Positions 8,873 through 17,878 of a stretch of DNA of 64,000 nt are shown here, piece by piece. Source of the DNA: Paracidovorax avenae ATCC 19860 (GTDB lineage: Bacteria > Pseudomonadota > Gammaproteobacteria > Burkholderiales > Burkholderiaceae_C). The DNA is taken from contig NC_015138.1 in NCBI RefSeq assembly GCF_000176855.2, forward strand, positions 3,038,001-3,102,000. The letters are read 5' to 3'. The notes under the pieces are model-generated. The model searched no databases, was not told the DNA's origin, and was given only the letters and a program-made list of their open reading frames with translations. The position numbers and the translations under genes were made by a program. Within the stretch, counting starts at the first letter, position 1, and each line of letters begins with the position of its first letter.

Positions 8873-9751
8873 ATGCCCCCCTCCATCCAGGAACACATCC
8901 GCCAGCGCTACCCCGAACTCAGCCCCGCGTTGCAGGACATCGCGCGCTACCTGCTCGACCATCCGGCCGAGGTGGTGACCTCGTCCATGCGCCATGTGGG
9001 AGTGCAGTCCGGTGCGACGCCGCCCACGCTGGTGCGCTTCGCGCAGCAGGTGGGGTTCGACGGCTGGCCGGCCCTCAAGGCCGCCTTCGCGGCCGACCTG
9101 GGGCTGGGGGGCGACGCCTACGGCGCTCGGGCGCAGCACCTCGTGGCCCGGGCCGGCGAACCCGGCGGGCTGACGGAGGAAATGTTCGGGGTGCAGCGGC
9201 GCAACCTGGAGGCCACCCAGGCCCAGAGCGGCGCGCGGCTGGACAAGGCCTGCGCGCTGATCGAGAAGGCGAAGACCGTGCACGTGGCTGGCTTCCGGGC
9301 GAGCTACCCCATCGCCTTCGGCCTGGTGTACCAATACCGCCTGTTCCGCCCCGACGTGCACCTGCTCGACGGCCAGGGCGGCACGCTGGAAATGCAGCAG
9401 CGCGCCATGGGCAAGGGCGACGTGCTGGTGGTAGCTAGCTTCTCGCCCTATTCCCACGAGGCACTGCAGGTGGCGGAGGCCGCGCGCGATGCGGGTGCGC
9501 GCATCGTGGCACTGACCGACAGCTTGGCCTCGCCCCTCTCGCTGCTGGCGCAGCAGACGCTGCTCTTCAGCATCCACAGTCCCTCGTTCTTTCCCTCGGT
9601 GGCCGCGGGCCTGGCGCTGGCCGAGGCCCTGGTGGAACTGCTCGCCAGCCGCGCGGGCGCCGCGGCAGCACGGGCCATCGGCCACGCGGAACAGCACCTG
9701 CACGCCAGCGGCGCCTACGTGCGGCCGCCGCGCGGACGGGCCGGCACCTGA
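8873..9751 (+). CDS. MurR/RpiR-family transcriptional regulator
   Basis: About 292 residues. An N-terminal RpiR helix-turn-helix domain (SIQEHIRQRYPELSPALQDIARYLLDHPAEV, residues about 3-80) is followed by a SIS sugar/ligand-binding domain (VHVAGFRASYPIAFGLVYQY to the DSLASPLSLLAQQT region). The start is uncertain: ATG 8873 fits the family's short N-terminus, while ATG 8792 would add a Pro-rich 27-residue leader; neither has a strong Shine-Dalgarno. It is transcribed away from the aminotransferase operon and probably controls it through the dyad at 8749-8778. Related SIS regulators respond to phosphosugars, but similar amino-acid-linked members are common in Burkholderiales. Confidence 0.9.
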   Translation: MPPSIQEHIRQRYPELSPALQDIARYLLDHPAEVVTSSMRHVGVQSGATPPTLVRFAQQVGFDGWPALKAAFAADLGLGGDAYGARAQHLVARAGEPGGLTEEMFGVQRRNLEATQAQSGARLDKACALIEKAKTVHVAGFRASYPIAFGLVYQYRLFRPDVHLLDGQGGTLEMQQRAMGKGDVLVVASFSPYSHEALQVAEAARDAGARIVALTDSLASPLSLLAQQTLLFSIHSPSFFPSVAAGLALAEALVELLASRAGAAAARAIGHAEQHLHASGAYVRPPRGRAGT

Positions 9752-9828
9752 CCGGCCAACACGTCCGCCGCGCAGCGCCACACAGCGCCCGCAACCGCCG
9801 CCCGGCACGGCGGCACGGGCGCAGTCCG

Positions 9829-10299
<471 letters not shown>

Positions 10300-10313
10300 G
10301 AAGGGGCTCCTGG

Positions 10314-10337
10314 AAAAAAGCCGGCCCTGCGGGGCCG
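10314..10337 (-). terminator. Rho-independent terminator after the pccA-ydcF unit
   Basis: On the minus strand CGGCCC-CGCA-GGGCCG forms a 6-bp GC stem, followed two bases later by six T residues (plus-strand A-run at 10314-10319). It lies between the ydcF-like stop (10346) and the VOC gene start (10299), directly upstream of the VOC Shine-Dalgarno. Confidence 0.7.
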
Positions 10338-10345
10338 TGGCGGGT

Positions 10346-11164
10346 TCAGATCTCGCGCAGCGCCCAGCTGCTGAGCATGGCGAAGTATTCGCGCAGCCAG
10401 GCGTTGTAGCGCGTGGTGATCGGCGTCGGGGCACCGACGGGCACCACGCCGGCCAGCCCCTGGCGGCGCGCGATGCGCGTGGCACGCATGAGATGGAAGT
10501 CGCTCGTGACGATGGCCGTGGGCGCCGCCGCGCCCACGCCGCGCGCCTGCAGCAGGGGGCGACTGAGCGCGATGTTCAGTTCCGTGCTGGTGCTCTCGCG
10601 CTCCTGCACGATCCGTCCGGGCGCGATGCCGTGGCGCTCGCGCAGGTAGCGGGCCATGATCGCTGCCTCGCTCTCGGTCTCGCCCAGGTCGATGCCGCCG
10701 CACACGGCCACGAGCGCCTGCGGCTGCCGGCGCGCCAGCTCGGCGGCCGTGTCCAGCCGCGCGGCCAGCGTGGGCCGCGGCTGCCCGTCCAGCGTGCCGG
10801 CGCCCAGCACCACGATCGCCTGCACGGGCGGCACCTCGGCCGGCGGCACGCCGTAGTCCCGCAGCCAGGACCAGAACCACGCCACCGATACCAGCCACAG
10901 GCCGACCGCGCACCAGGCCATGCGCCACGCCAGGATGCGGCCCCGGTGCCCGCGGCGCCAGCGGGCCGCCTGCTCCCAGCGCAGCGCCAGCACCAGCAGC
11001 CCGGCACCGCAGACCGCCGGCAGCGCCACGCCCAGGTTGAACTGGCGCAGCGCCATGAGCCACAGGCCATCGCCGAGCAGCACCGCGCCGGCCAGGGCCA
11101 GCGGCAGGCGCGCCCCGGGCAGGCGCCATCCTGGCCCGGCGGCAGCGGACGTCGCCGTCCTCAC
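10346..11164 (-). CDS. YdcF/SanA-family (DUF218) membrane-anchored protein
   Basis: A 272-residue protein with two hydrophobic N-terminal segments ([20 protein letters not shown] and the following [16 protein letters not shown]), a third at [20 protein letters not shown], then a DUF218 domain ([46 protein letters not shown]). The family acts in envelope or vancomycin-barrier functions (SanA, ElyC), but its chemistry is unknown. A GTG start at 11164 overlaps the pccA stop as GTGA, which argues for translational coupling to pccA. A metabolic link to propionyl-CoA is not evident; its presence may be incidental. Confidence 0.82.
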   Translation of the reverse strand: MRTATSAAAGPGWRLPGARLPLALAGAVLLGDGLWLMALRQFNLGVALPAVCGAGLLVLALRWEQAARWRRGHRGRILAWRMAWCAVGLWLVSVAWFWSWLRDYGVPPAEVPPVQAIVVLGAGTLDGQPRPTLAARLDTAAELARRQPQALVAVCGGIDLGETESEAAIMARYLRERHGIAPGRIVQERESTSTELNIALSRPLLQARGVGAAAPTAIVTSDFHLMRATRIARRQGLAGVVPVGAPTPITTRYNAWLREYFAMLSSWALREI

Positions 11165-13209
11165 TGGAACTCGAGGATGACGTCGTCCACGGCCAGCGAA
11201 GCGCCGCGGGTGGCCATTACCTTGCCGACCACGCCATCCTGCGCGGCGAACAGGATGTTTTCCATCTTCATGGCCTCGATCACCGCCAGCTTCTCGCCGG
11301 CCTGCACCTTCTGGCCCTCCTGTACCGCCACGTCCACCAGCAGGCCGGGCATGGGCGAAAGCAGGAAGCGCGACAGGTCCGGCGGCGCCTTGTAGGGCAT
11401 GAGCCGGTGCAGCCGCGCACCCGCCGGCGACAGCACCATGGCCTCGATCTGGGTGCCGTTGTGCGCGATGCGCAGCGCCAGCGGATTCTTGCCCGCGCCC
11501 CGCTCCACCTGGGCGGTGAAGCACACGCCGTTGCACTGGCCCTGTACGCGGATCTGGCCCAGGGTGGCGGCGCTGCCGATCTGGTAGTCCTTGCCGCCCA
11601 CGCGCACGCTGCTGCCACCGGACGGATCCTGGAAGTCCGTCACCGACACCTCGTGGTGCACGTTCTCGCCCCCGGCCCCCAGCACCACCACCACGAACTG
11701 CTCGCCCACCTTCACCTGGTGCCCCGCCAGCTGGCCGCTGATGCCGCTGGCGCGCGCGCGGTAGCGGCGGTGCATGTAGGCCGCCAGCGCCACGAGGAAG
11801 AGCGGATCGTCGTGCGGCACGTCCTTGGCGTGGAAGCCCTGGCCGTAATGCTCCGCGATGAAGCCCGTGTTGAACTGCCCGGACACGAAGCTGGGATGCG
11901 CCAGCAGCGCCGCCTGGAACGGGATGTTGCTGCTGATGCCGCGGATCACGAAGCCGTTGAGCGCCGCGCGCATCTTGTGGATCGCATCCTCGCGGTCGGT
12001 GCCGTGCACGATGAGCTTGGCGATCATCGAGTCGTAGAACATCGGTATCTCTCCGCCCTCATAGACGCCCGTGTCCACCCGCACGCCGAGCTTCTTCTCG
12101 GTATCGGCCTGGAACATGCTCTCCAGCGGGGGCTGGAAGCGTACCAGCCGGCCGGTGGAGGGCAGGAAGTTGCGGAACGGGTCTTCGGCATTGATGCGGC
12201 ACTCGATGGCCCAGCCGTCGCGCTTCACGTCCTGCTGCGCCAGGGGCAGCGCCTCGCCGGCCGCCACGCGGATCATCAGCTCCACCAGGTCCAGCCCCGT
12301 GATGCACTCCGTCACCGGATGCTCCACCTGCAGGCGGGTGTTCATCTCCAGGAAGTAGAAGTCCTGGTCCTTGCCGACCACGAACTCCACCGTGCCGGCG
12401 CTCTGGTACTTCACGGCCTTCGCCAGCGCCACGGCCTGCTCGCCCATGGCCTTGCGCGTCGCATCGCTGATGAAGGGCGACGGCGCCTCCTCGATCACCT
12501 TCTGGTGGCGGCGCTGGATCGAGCATTCGCGCTCGTTCAGGTAGATCACGTTGCCGTGTGCGTCGCCCAGCACCTGGATCTCGATGTGGCGCGGCTGCTG
12601 CACGAACTTCTCGATGAAGATGCGGTCGTCGCCGAAGCTGTTGCGGGCCTCGTTCTGGCAGGCGGTGAAGCCTTCGAGCGCTTCCTTGTCGTTGTAGGCC
12701 ACGCGCAGGCCCTTGCCGCCCCCGCCGGCCGAGGCCTTGATCATCACCGGGTAGCCGATGTCGCGCGCGATCTCCACCGCGCGTTCGGCCGACTCGATGG
12801 CGTCGTTCCAGCCCGGGATGGTGTTGACCTTCGCCTCGTTGGCGAGCTTCTTGGACGCGATCTTGTCGCCCATGGCCGCGATCGAATGCGCCTTCGGGCC
12901 GATGAAGGCGATGCCTTCGTCCTCGCAGCGCTGCGCGAAGGCCTCGTTCTCCGACAGGAATCCATAGCCCGGGTGGATCGCCTGCGCGCCCGTCTGCTTC
13001 GCGGCCGCGATGATGCGGTCCGCCAGCAGGTAGGACTCGCGCGAGGGCGCCGCGCCGATGTGCACGGCCTCGTCTGCCAGCCTCACGTGGCGGGCGTCCT
13101 TGTCGGCATCGGAATACACGGCCACCGTGGCGATGCCCATGCGGCGGGCGGTGGCAATGACACGGCAGGCGATCTCGCCGCGGTTGGCAATGAGGATTTT
13201 GGTGAACAT
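11161..13209 (-). CDS. pccA: Propionyl-CoA carboxylase alpha subunit (biotin carboxylase-BCCP)
   Basis: 682 residues. The N-terminal biotin carboxylase (MFTKILIANRGEIACRVI, ATP-grasp KASAGGGGKGLRV, ENTRLQVEHPVTE-type EMNTRLQVEHPVTE) covers about 1-450. A BT-type linker domain follows, then a C-terminal biotinyl domain with the biotin-accepting Lys648 in EAMKMEN. With PccB it carboxylates propionyl-CoA to methylmalonyl-CoA, feeding the mutase encoded upstream at 19.4-21.6 kb. It is separated from pccB by a 3-kb islet instead of lying directly beside it. A decayed second copy of its first 80 codons lies inside that islet (15264-15515). Confidence 0.95.
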   Translation of the reverse strand: MFTKILIANRGEIACRVIATARRMGIATVAVYSDADKDARHVRLADEAVHIGAAPSRESYLLADRIIAAAKQTGAQAIHPGYGFLSENEAFAQRCEDEGIAFIGPKAHSIAAMGDKIASKKLANEAKVNTIPGWNDAIESAERAVEIARDIGYPVMIKASAGGGGKGLRVAYNDKEALEGFTACQNEARNSFGDDRIFIEKFVQQPRHIEIQVLGDAHGNVIYLNERECSIQRRHQKVIEEAPSPFISDATRKAMGEQAVALAKAVKYQSAGTVEFVVGKDQDFYFLEMNTRLQVEHPVTECITGLDLVELMIRVAAGEALPLAQQDVKRDGWAIECRINAEDPFRNFLPSTGRLVRFQPPLESMFQADTEKKLGVRVDTGVYEGGEIPMFYDSMIAKLIVHGTDREDAIHKMRAALNGFVIRGISSNIPFQAALLAHPSFVSGQFNTGFIAEHYGQGFHAKDVPHDDPLFLVALAAYMHRRYRARASGISGQLAGHQVKVGEQFVVVVLGAGGENVHHEVSVTDFQDPSGGSSVRVGGKDYQIGSAATLGQIRVQGQCNGVCFTAQVERGAGKNPLALRIAHNGTQIEAMVLSPAGARLHRLMPYKAPPDLSRFLLSPMPGLLVDVAVQEGQKVQAGEKLAVIEAMKMENILFAAQDGVVGKVMATRGASLAVDDVILEFQ

Positions 13210-13264
13210 GGTGCGTCGAAAATGGGGTTGCGGGCGGACGTGGATGCAGGTGGCGGGCAGGCGA

Positions 13265-13804
13265 TCAGGAGGTCCGGTCGATGGTCGGGCTCATGTCCTC
13301 CATCCAGAGGACGTTGTCCGAATACGACTGCAGGTCCGGCGACAGGCTGGCTGCGGAACCGGACACCCAGACCTCCTTGTGCAGTTCGGACTTCACGTAG
13401 GAGATCGCGTCCTCGAAATCGCCGTCTCCCGCGGAAAGGATCAGCCGGTCGTACACGTTCTGCGCGGCCAGCTTGATGATCAGCGTGGCGATGCCCACGT
13501 CCACGCCCTTCTGGACCCACCGGTCGGACGAGTGGCCGCATGCCGCGCAGCTCATGTGCATCCTCTTGAGCTTGTAGAGCTGCACGCGGAACTTCGGCCC
13601 ATGGGGCGGCGCGGTCTTGATCCACGAATGGAACGCGTTCTGCGCATCCGTGGCAGGGTCGCTCACGGAGTTCAGGTAGTAGCTCTCGCGGATCGGCCCG
13701 CCGTTCAGCCGGGTGATCTCGTTCTTCAGCTTGAGGTAGTCGAAGGGCCTGCTCTTGCCGTAGTTGAAGAGGTAGGCTCCATCGACGATCCAGACGGTTT
13801 TCAT
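13265..13804 (-). CDS. NYN-domain (LabA/DUF88-like) putative RNase
   Basis: A 179-residue PIN-like NYN-domain protein. The acidic motifs are visible: TVWIVDGAYLFNYG near the start, KGVDVGIATLIIKLA in the middle and LILSAGDGDFEDAI after it, the usual metal-binding Asp set of this family. A CAAC pair (MSCAACGHSSDRW) just before the KGVDV motif may bind zinc. NYN proteins are predicted RNases; no target can be inferred. I start at MKTVWIVDGAY (13804). The gene lies 55 bp upstream of pccA in the same direction and marks the end of the low-GC islet; its own base composition is closer to the core genome than that of the toxin-like genes behind it. Confidence 0.8.
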   Translation of the reverse strand: MKTVWIVDGAYLFNYGKSRPFDYLKLKNEITRLNGGPIRESYYLNSVSDPATDAQNAFHSWIKTAPPHGPKFRVQLYKLKRMHMSCAACGHSSDRWVQKGVDVGIATLIIKLAAQNVYDRLILSAGDGDFEDAISYVKSELHKEVWVSGSAASLSPDLQSYSDNVLWMEDMSPTIDRTS

Positions 13805-13903
13805 AGAATTCTTTACGAGCTGGTCAATGGCCGATGGCAAGCGGTTTCATAATTTTTCGGAATCATTTATTTGCTTGGCAAATTTTCTTTCAAACAAAAT
13901 CTA

Positions 13904-14332
13904 TCATCCGCGAAATTCAAGCATCTCGTCCAATGCCTCAATCCAACGGGGCAAGTAGCTTTGATCAAGGCCGAATGATCCTTGAAGCGTCGGACCATCG
14001 GGAGAATTCTTCAGAGTGTAATGCGCAAAAATATGTCCCACAGAATTAGCAACCGACATGGTCAGAGAAAAATTAGGTTCGACGCCCGAGAAGGTTATGG
14101 AGTCAATATCCCTTCCCCCATAAGCCAGTGACTCATAAAACCGAGAAATATTGCTTCTGAATTCAGCAATCTCAGAAGGCATAGCCAGCCAATTGACCCT
14201 ACCACTGAAATTTCCGTCCATTACTTTAACATCCAATTTCAGCCAATCCATGTATGGTCCGCCATTCCCTTCCGTTTGACGGGACAAAGGCTCCATGCTG
14301 AATTTCAAATCATCGAAGTCGATATCTAGCAT
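13904..14332 (-). CDS. Probable immunity protein paired with the upstream toxin-like gene
   Basis: A 142-residue acidic protein (LDIDFDDLKFSMEP ... GSFGLDQSYLPRWIEALDEML) with no signal peptide or membrane segment. Its pattern, a small beta-rich domain with DWLKLDVKV and a C-terminal LDQSYLPRWIEAL helix, resembles WapI-type immunity proteins of polymorphic toxin systems as I know them. The start is either ATG 14332 or GTG 14338, and the latter overlaps the stop of the preceding gene as GTGA. Such tight coupling after a toxin-like gene is characteristic of toxin-immunity pairs. GC content is clearly lower than the surrounding core (about half). The immunity role is inference from order, size and charge. 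Confidence 0.65.
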   Translation of the reverse strand: MLDIDFDDLKFSMEPLSRQTEGNGGPYMDWLKLDVKVMDGNFSGRVNWLAMPSEIAEFRSNISRFYESLAYGGRDIDSITFSGVEPNFSLTMSVANSVGHIFAHYTLKNSPDGPTLQGSFGLDQSYLPRWIEALDEMLEFRG

Positions 14333-14334
14333 GA

Positions 14335-15024
14335 TCACTTATACAAAAAATGGGTGATTGTCCAGTCAGACTCCCGAACCACAACCTCTAGATTATATTT
14401 TTGAGGTATGTATCTCACTTCGGATCGCCCATTGATCATCACCTTAGTTTTACGTAGCTTGAGCATTTCCGCACGGTACATGAACAACCCCTTTACCCCT
14501 TGAGGATCAGCTTTTCTTGCTCCAAATCTGATGGCCGCGCTGAGGATGTGCAGTGGCACATACCGACCTGGCTCCAACATATGCCGTGCAGCCGTTTCTG
14601 TAAATTTCAACTGCGTCGCGCTAGGCGAGAGCAATTTTTGGGTCAGCAGTCGGGCAAACCTCTGCATCATGGCGGCGCCAGCGGTAGTGACTCCTGTTAC
14701 CCCCCTTTTACGAGCTATCCAACCCAACCGGCCGATCTTTAAGACAACTCCACCAATGATTAAGACATCGAGAGGATCAACCAGGGGCTCCTCTAACGGA
14801 AGCTCTTCCATTGCAACCACATCACCGAGGTAGTTGTATATATGCCATACGCCCCGAGCGCCCTCATAGGCGTAACCGATACAACCGCCCATGCGTTCGT
14901 CAACGATCGCATTGGCTTCCCTTGGCACGGAGGGCGGACGAATCTCAAAAACATCCTCCAAGCCGGGTGGAACAGCATGTGGAACAGGCCTTCCTACCTC
15001 TTCCGTCACTCGATTTTCTTGCAA
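14335..15024 (-). CDS. Orphan polymorphic-toxin-like protein with C-terminal RNase-like domain
   Basis: 229 residues. Residues 1-80 form an unrecognised Pro/Glu-rich region. A hydrophobic, possibly membrane-inserting segment follows (DPLDVLIIGGVVLKIGRL, about 83-100). The C-terminal domain, about 138-229, has FTETAARHMLEPGRYVP (His148, Arg154), AAIRFGARKADPQG and YNLEVVVRESDWTITHFLYK (His225, Tyr228). This terminal layout resembles small tRNase/colicin D-E5-like (BECR-fold) toxin domains of CDI, Rhs and T6SS effectors; that is pattern recognition, not a search result. The start is TTG at 15024 with GAGGG seven bases upstream; GTG 15009 is an alternative. The probable immunity gene follows with an overlapping stop/start. 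No secretion module is attached and GC content is low. Confidence 0.6.
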   Translation of the reverse strand: MQENRVTEEVGRPVPHAVPPGLEDVFEIRPPSVPREANAIVDERMGGCIGYAYEGARGVWHIYNYLGDVVAMEELPLEEPLVDPLDVLIIGGVVLKIGRLGWIARKRGVTGVTTAGAAMMQRFARLLTQKLLSPSATQLKFTETAARHMLEPGRYVPLHILSAAIRFGARKADPQGVKGLFMYRAEMLKLRKTKVMINGRSEVRYIPQKYNLEVVVRESDWTITHFLYK

Positions 15025-15118
15025 ACCACTGCCCTCATATACTTATCAATTATTGAATTGCGAAAAATTTCTTACGAGTCTGTGCCGCAGATTTTCAATC
15101 TCATTATTTCCGTATCAT

Positions 15119-15255
15119 CAGGAGGCTGCGGCAAGGCGTTTACGGGCCTCTTGCTACAGGATCACGTCGATGGATCCCCTGGCTGCTGGCCACGAAATGG
15201 TTGACAAAAAGTTCGAACTCTCGCGCGGCGAGCCTTTTTGCGTCGGTCAAATGAT
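15119..15255 (-). pseudogene. Decayed fragment of a second pccB 3' end
   Basis: The segment aligns by eye with the 3' part of intact pccB (about 16335-16470). The shared blocks include CAGGATCACGTCG, CTGGCTGC, GCCACGAA and CTCGCGCGGC, with several small gaps and frameshifts. It is oriented like pccB. It ends about 65 bp before the position equivalent to the pccB stop and joins directly to the pccA fragment at 15264-15515. It codes for nothing usable. It is best read as a recombination relic. Confidence 0.7.
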
Positions 15256-15263
15256 CCGATCAG

Positions 15264-15515
15264 GAAGTAGTGGCCGGGATAGATCGACTGAGCGCCGATC
15301 TGCTTCGCGGCCGCGATGATCCGGTCGGCAAGCAGGTACGACTCACGCGAGGGCGCCGCGCTAATGCGCACGGCCTCGTAGACCAGCTTCACGTGACGGG
15401 GTTCCTTGTCGGCATCGGAATACACGCCCACGGTAGCGATGTCCCTGCGGCGGGTGGTGGCGATCACGCGGCAGGCGATTTCGCCGCGGTTGGCAATGAG
15501 GACTCTTTTAAACAT
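15264..15515 (-). pseudogene. Truncated second copy of the pccA 5' end
   Basis: The first ~83 codons of a biotin carboxylase (MFKRVLIANRGEIACRVIAT ... ESYLLADRIIAAAKQIGAQ), about 85% identical by eye at the DNA level to the first ~250 bp of intact pccA (12960-13209). Homology stops after the PGHYFL segment (PGYGFL in PccA), where the sequence fuses to the pccB relic. Many differences are at second positions or change conserved residues (RRRDIATVG, KLVYEAVRI), so it is not under selection as a carboxylase. Its start codon lies one base after the stop of the HEPN-like gene, the relation expected if that gene once sat directly before an intact pccA. Confidence 0.85.
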
Positions 15516-15516
15516 T

Positions 15517-16257
15517 TCAAACCTTTGTCGTTCGATTTATTAAGTCAATCGCCAAGTTAAGAAGATCCTGAGCCTCGTCAATGTCGTACATCTTGTCGGG
15601 ATGCTGCGTTGGATTGCGGAAATTCTTTCTAATATGGCGGGATTGCTCCATATATTCGTCAGAAGGTTTGTTTGGAAGAGATTTCAGCTTATTCTCATAG
15701 TCTCCCCAGGTTCCATTGCCTGGCACAACAGCATCCCCTGATAATTTTCGATATAAAGCCGCGACTATGCTTTCGCAGGCACGCATAAGATGGAATGCTG
15801 CTGCGGTTGGGCATTCCAAAACAATACATTTGCATGCTTGCCTCAAATCAAACCGGACGATCTCATCCAAGTCCACAAAGACATCTTTTGCAAAAAGGCT
15901 ACCGACGTCGTTTAATAATTTATCTGTGCTATACCTCTTTTCAACAATGGCGAAAAGCTTTTGGCTTTCAGACTCTGCTCGGATGGTGGGGAATAACTTG
16001 CTCATCTCTGTGGAAAGCCTGTCTAGCGCATCACCAATTTTCTCATTGGGCGAATTTTTCTCCAAATCATCCCAGACAGGCTTCATCGTAATCGAAAAAA
16101 CCTTCTTGGAGATTTTGTAATCATTTTTCGCCAGGAAATCTTCAATTGTGACGAAATACTTCTTTATATTTTTGTATTTGCTTTCAGCTCCGGCCAACTG
16201 CAAGGCCTTGAAAGCTTGACCAAACCTAAACAGTTCTTGAGGGTCCTGAGCTCGCAT
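15517..16257 (-). CDS. HEPN-like protein, unrecognised family
   Basis: 246 residues, Lys/Asp-rich and low in GC, unlike its neighbours. The C-terminal part is all-helical: AAAFHLMRACESIVAALYRKL, then WGDYENKLKSLP, then IRKNFRNPTQHPDKMYDIDEAQDLL. Arg214 and His219 form an R-x4-H motif (RNPTQH) as in HEPN-domain RNases of abortive-infection and toxin-antitoxin systems. The N-terminal half (1-125) is helical and unrecognised. ATG 16257 has GAGAGGTG about 8 bases upstream and starts 15 bp after the pccB stop, so it is probably read from the pcc operon promoter. No partner antitoxin is visible beside it. RNase function is inferred from the motif only. Confidence 0.65.
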   Translation of the reverse strand: MRAQDPQELFRFGQAFKALQLAGAESKYKNIKKYFVTIEDFLAKNDYKISKKVFSITMKPVWDDLEKNSPNEKIGDALDRLSTEMSKLFPTIRAESESQKLFAIVEKRYSTDKLLNDVGSLFAKDVFVDLDEIVRFDLRQACKCIVLECPTAAAFHLMRACESIVAALYRKLSGDAVVPGNGTWGDYENKLKSLPNKPSDEYMEQSRHIRKNFRNPTQHPDKMYDIDEAQDLLNLAIDLINRTTKV

Positions 16258-16272
16258 CTAGGCACCTCTCAT

Positions 16273-17805
<1,533 letters not shown>

Positions 17806-17878
17806 GGTCTTCCTTCCAACGATCCGTGAAGTTGTCTGTGCGATGTCCGTGTGGCGCCCGTGGCACGCGCGGGGTTGG

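Noticed and set aside
9795..9813. Hairpin CCGCCG-N7-CGGCGG between the RpiR and VOC genes
   Set aside because: It is in the right place for a convergent terminator but has no T-run, and such stems are frequent in this GC-rich DNA.
10907..11400. Longer upstream frame for the YdcF-like gene running through pccA
   Set aside because: The extra residues are the alternative frame of the biotinyl domain; the GTG overlapping the pccA stop is the natural start.
15264..15515. Annotating the pccA 5' copy as a functional small biotin carboxylase
   Set aside because: It lacks the ATP-grasp and carboxylase domains, has changes at conserved residues and fuses out of register to a pccB relic.
13830..16272. 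Prophage or insertion sequence as origin of the low-GC islet
   Set aside because: No integrase, transposase, terminal inverted repeats or target duplication is visible; the carboxylase relics explain its entry better.
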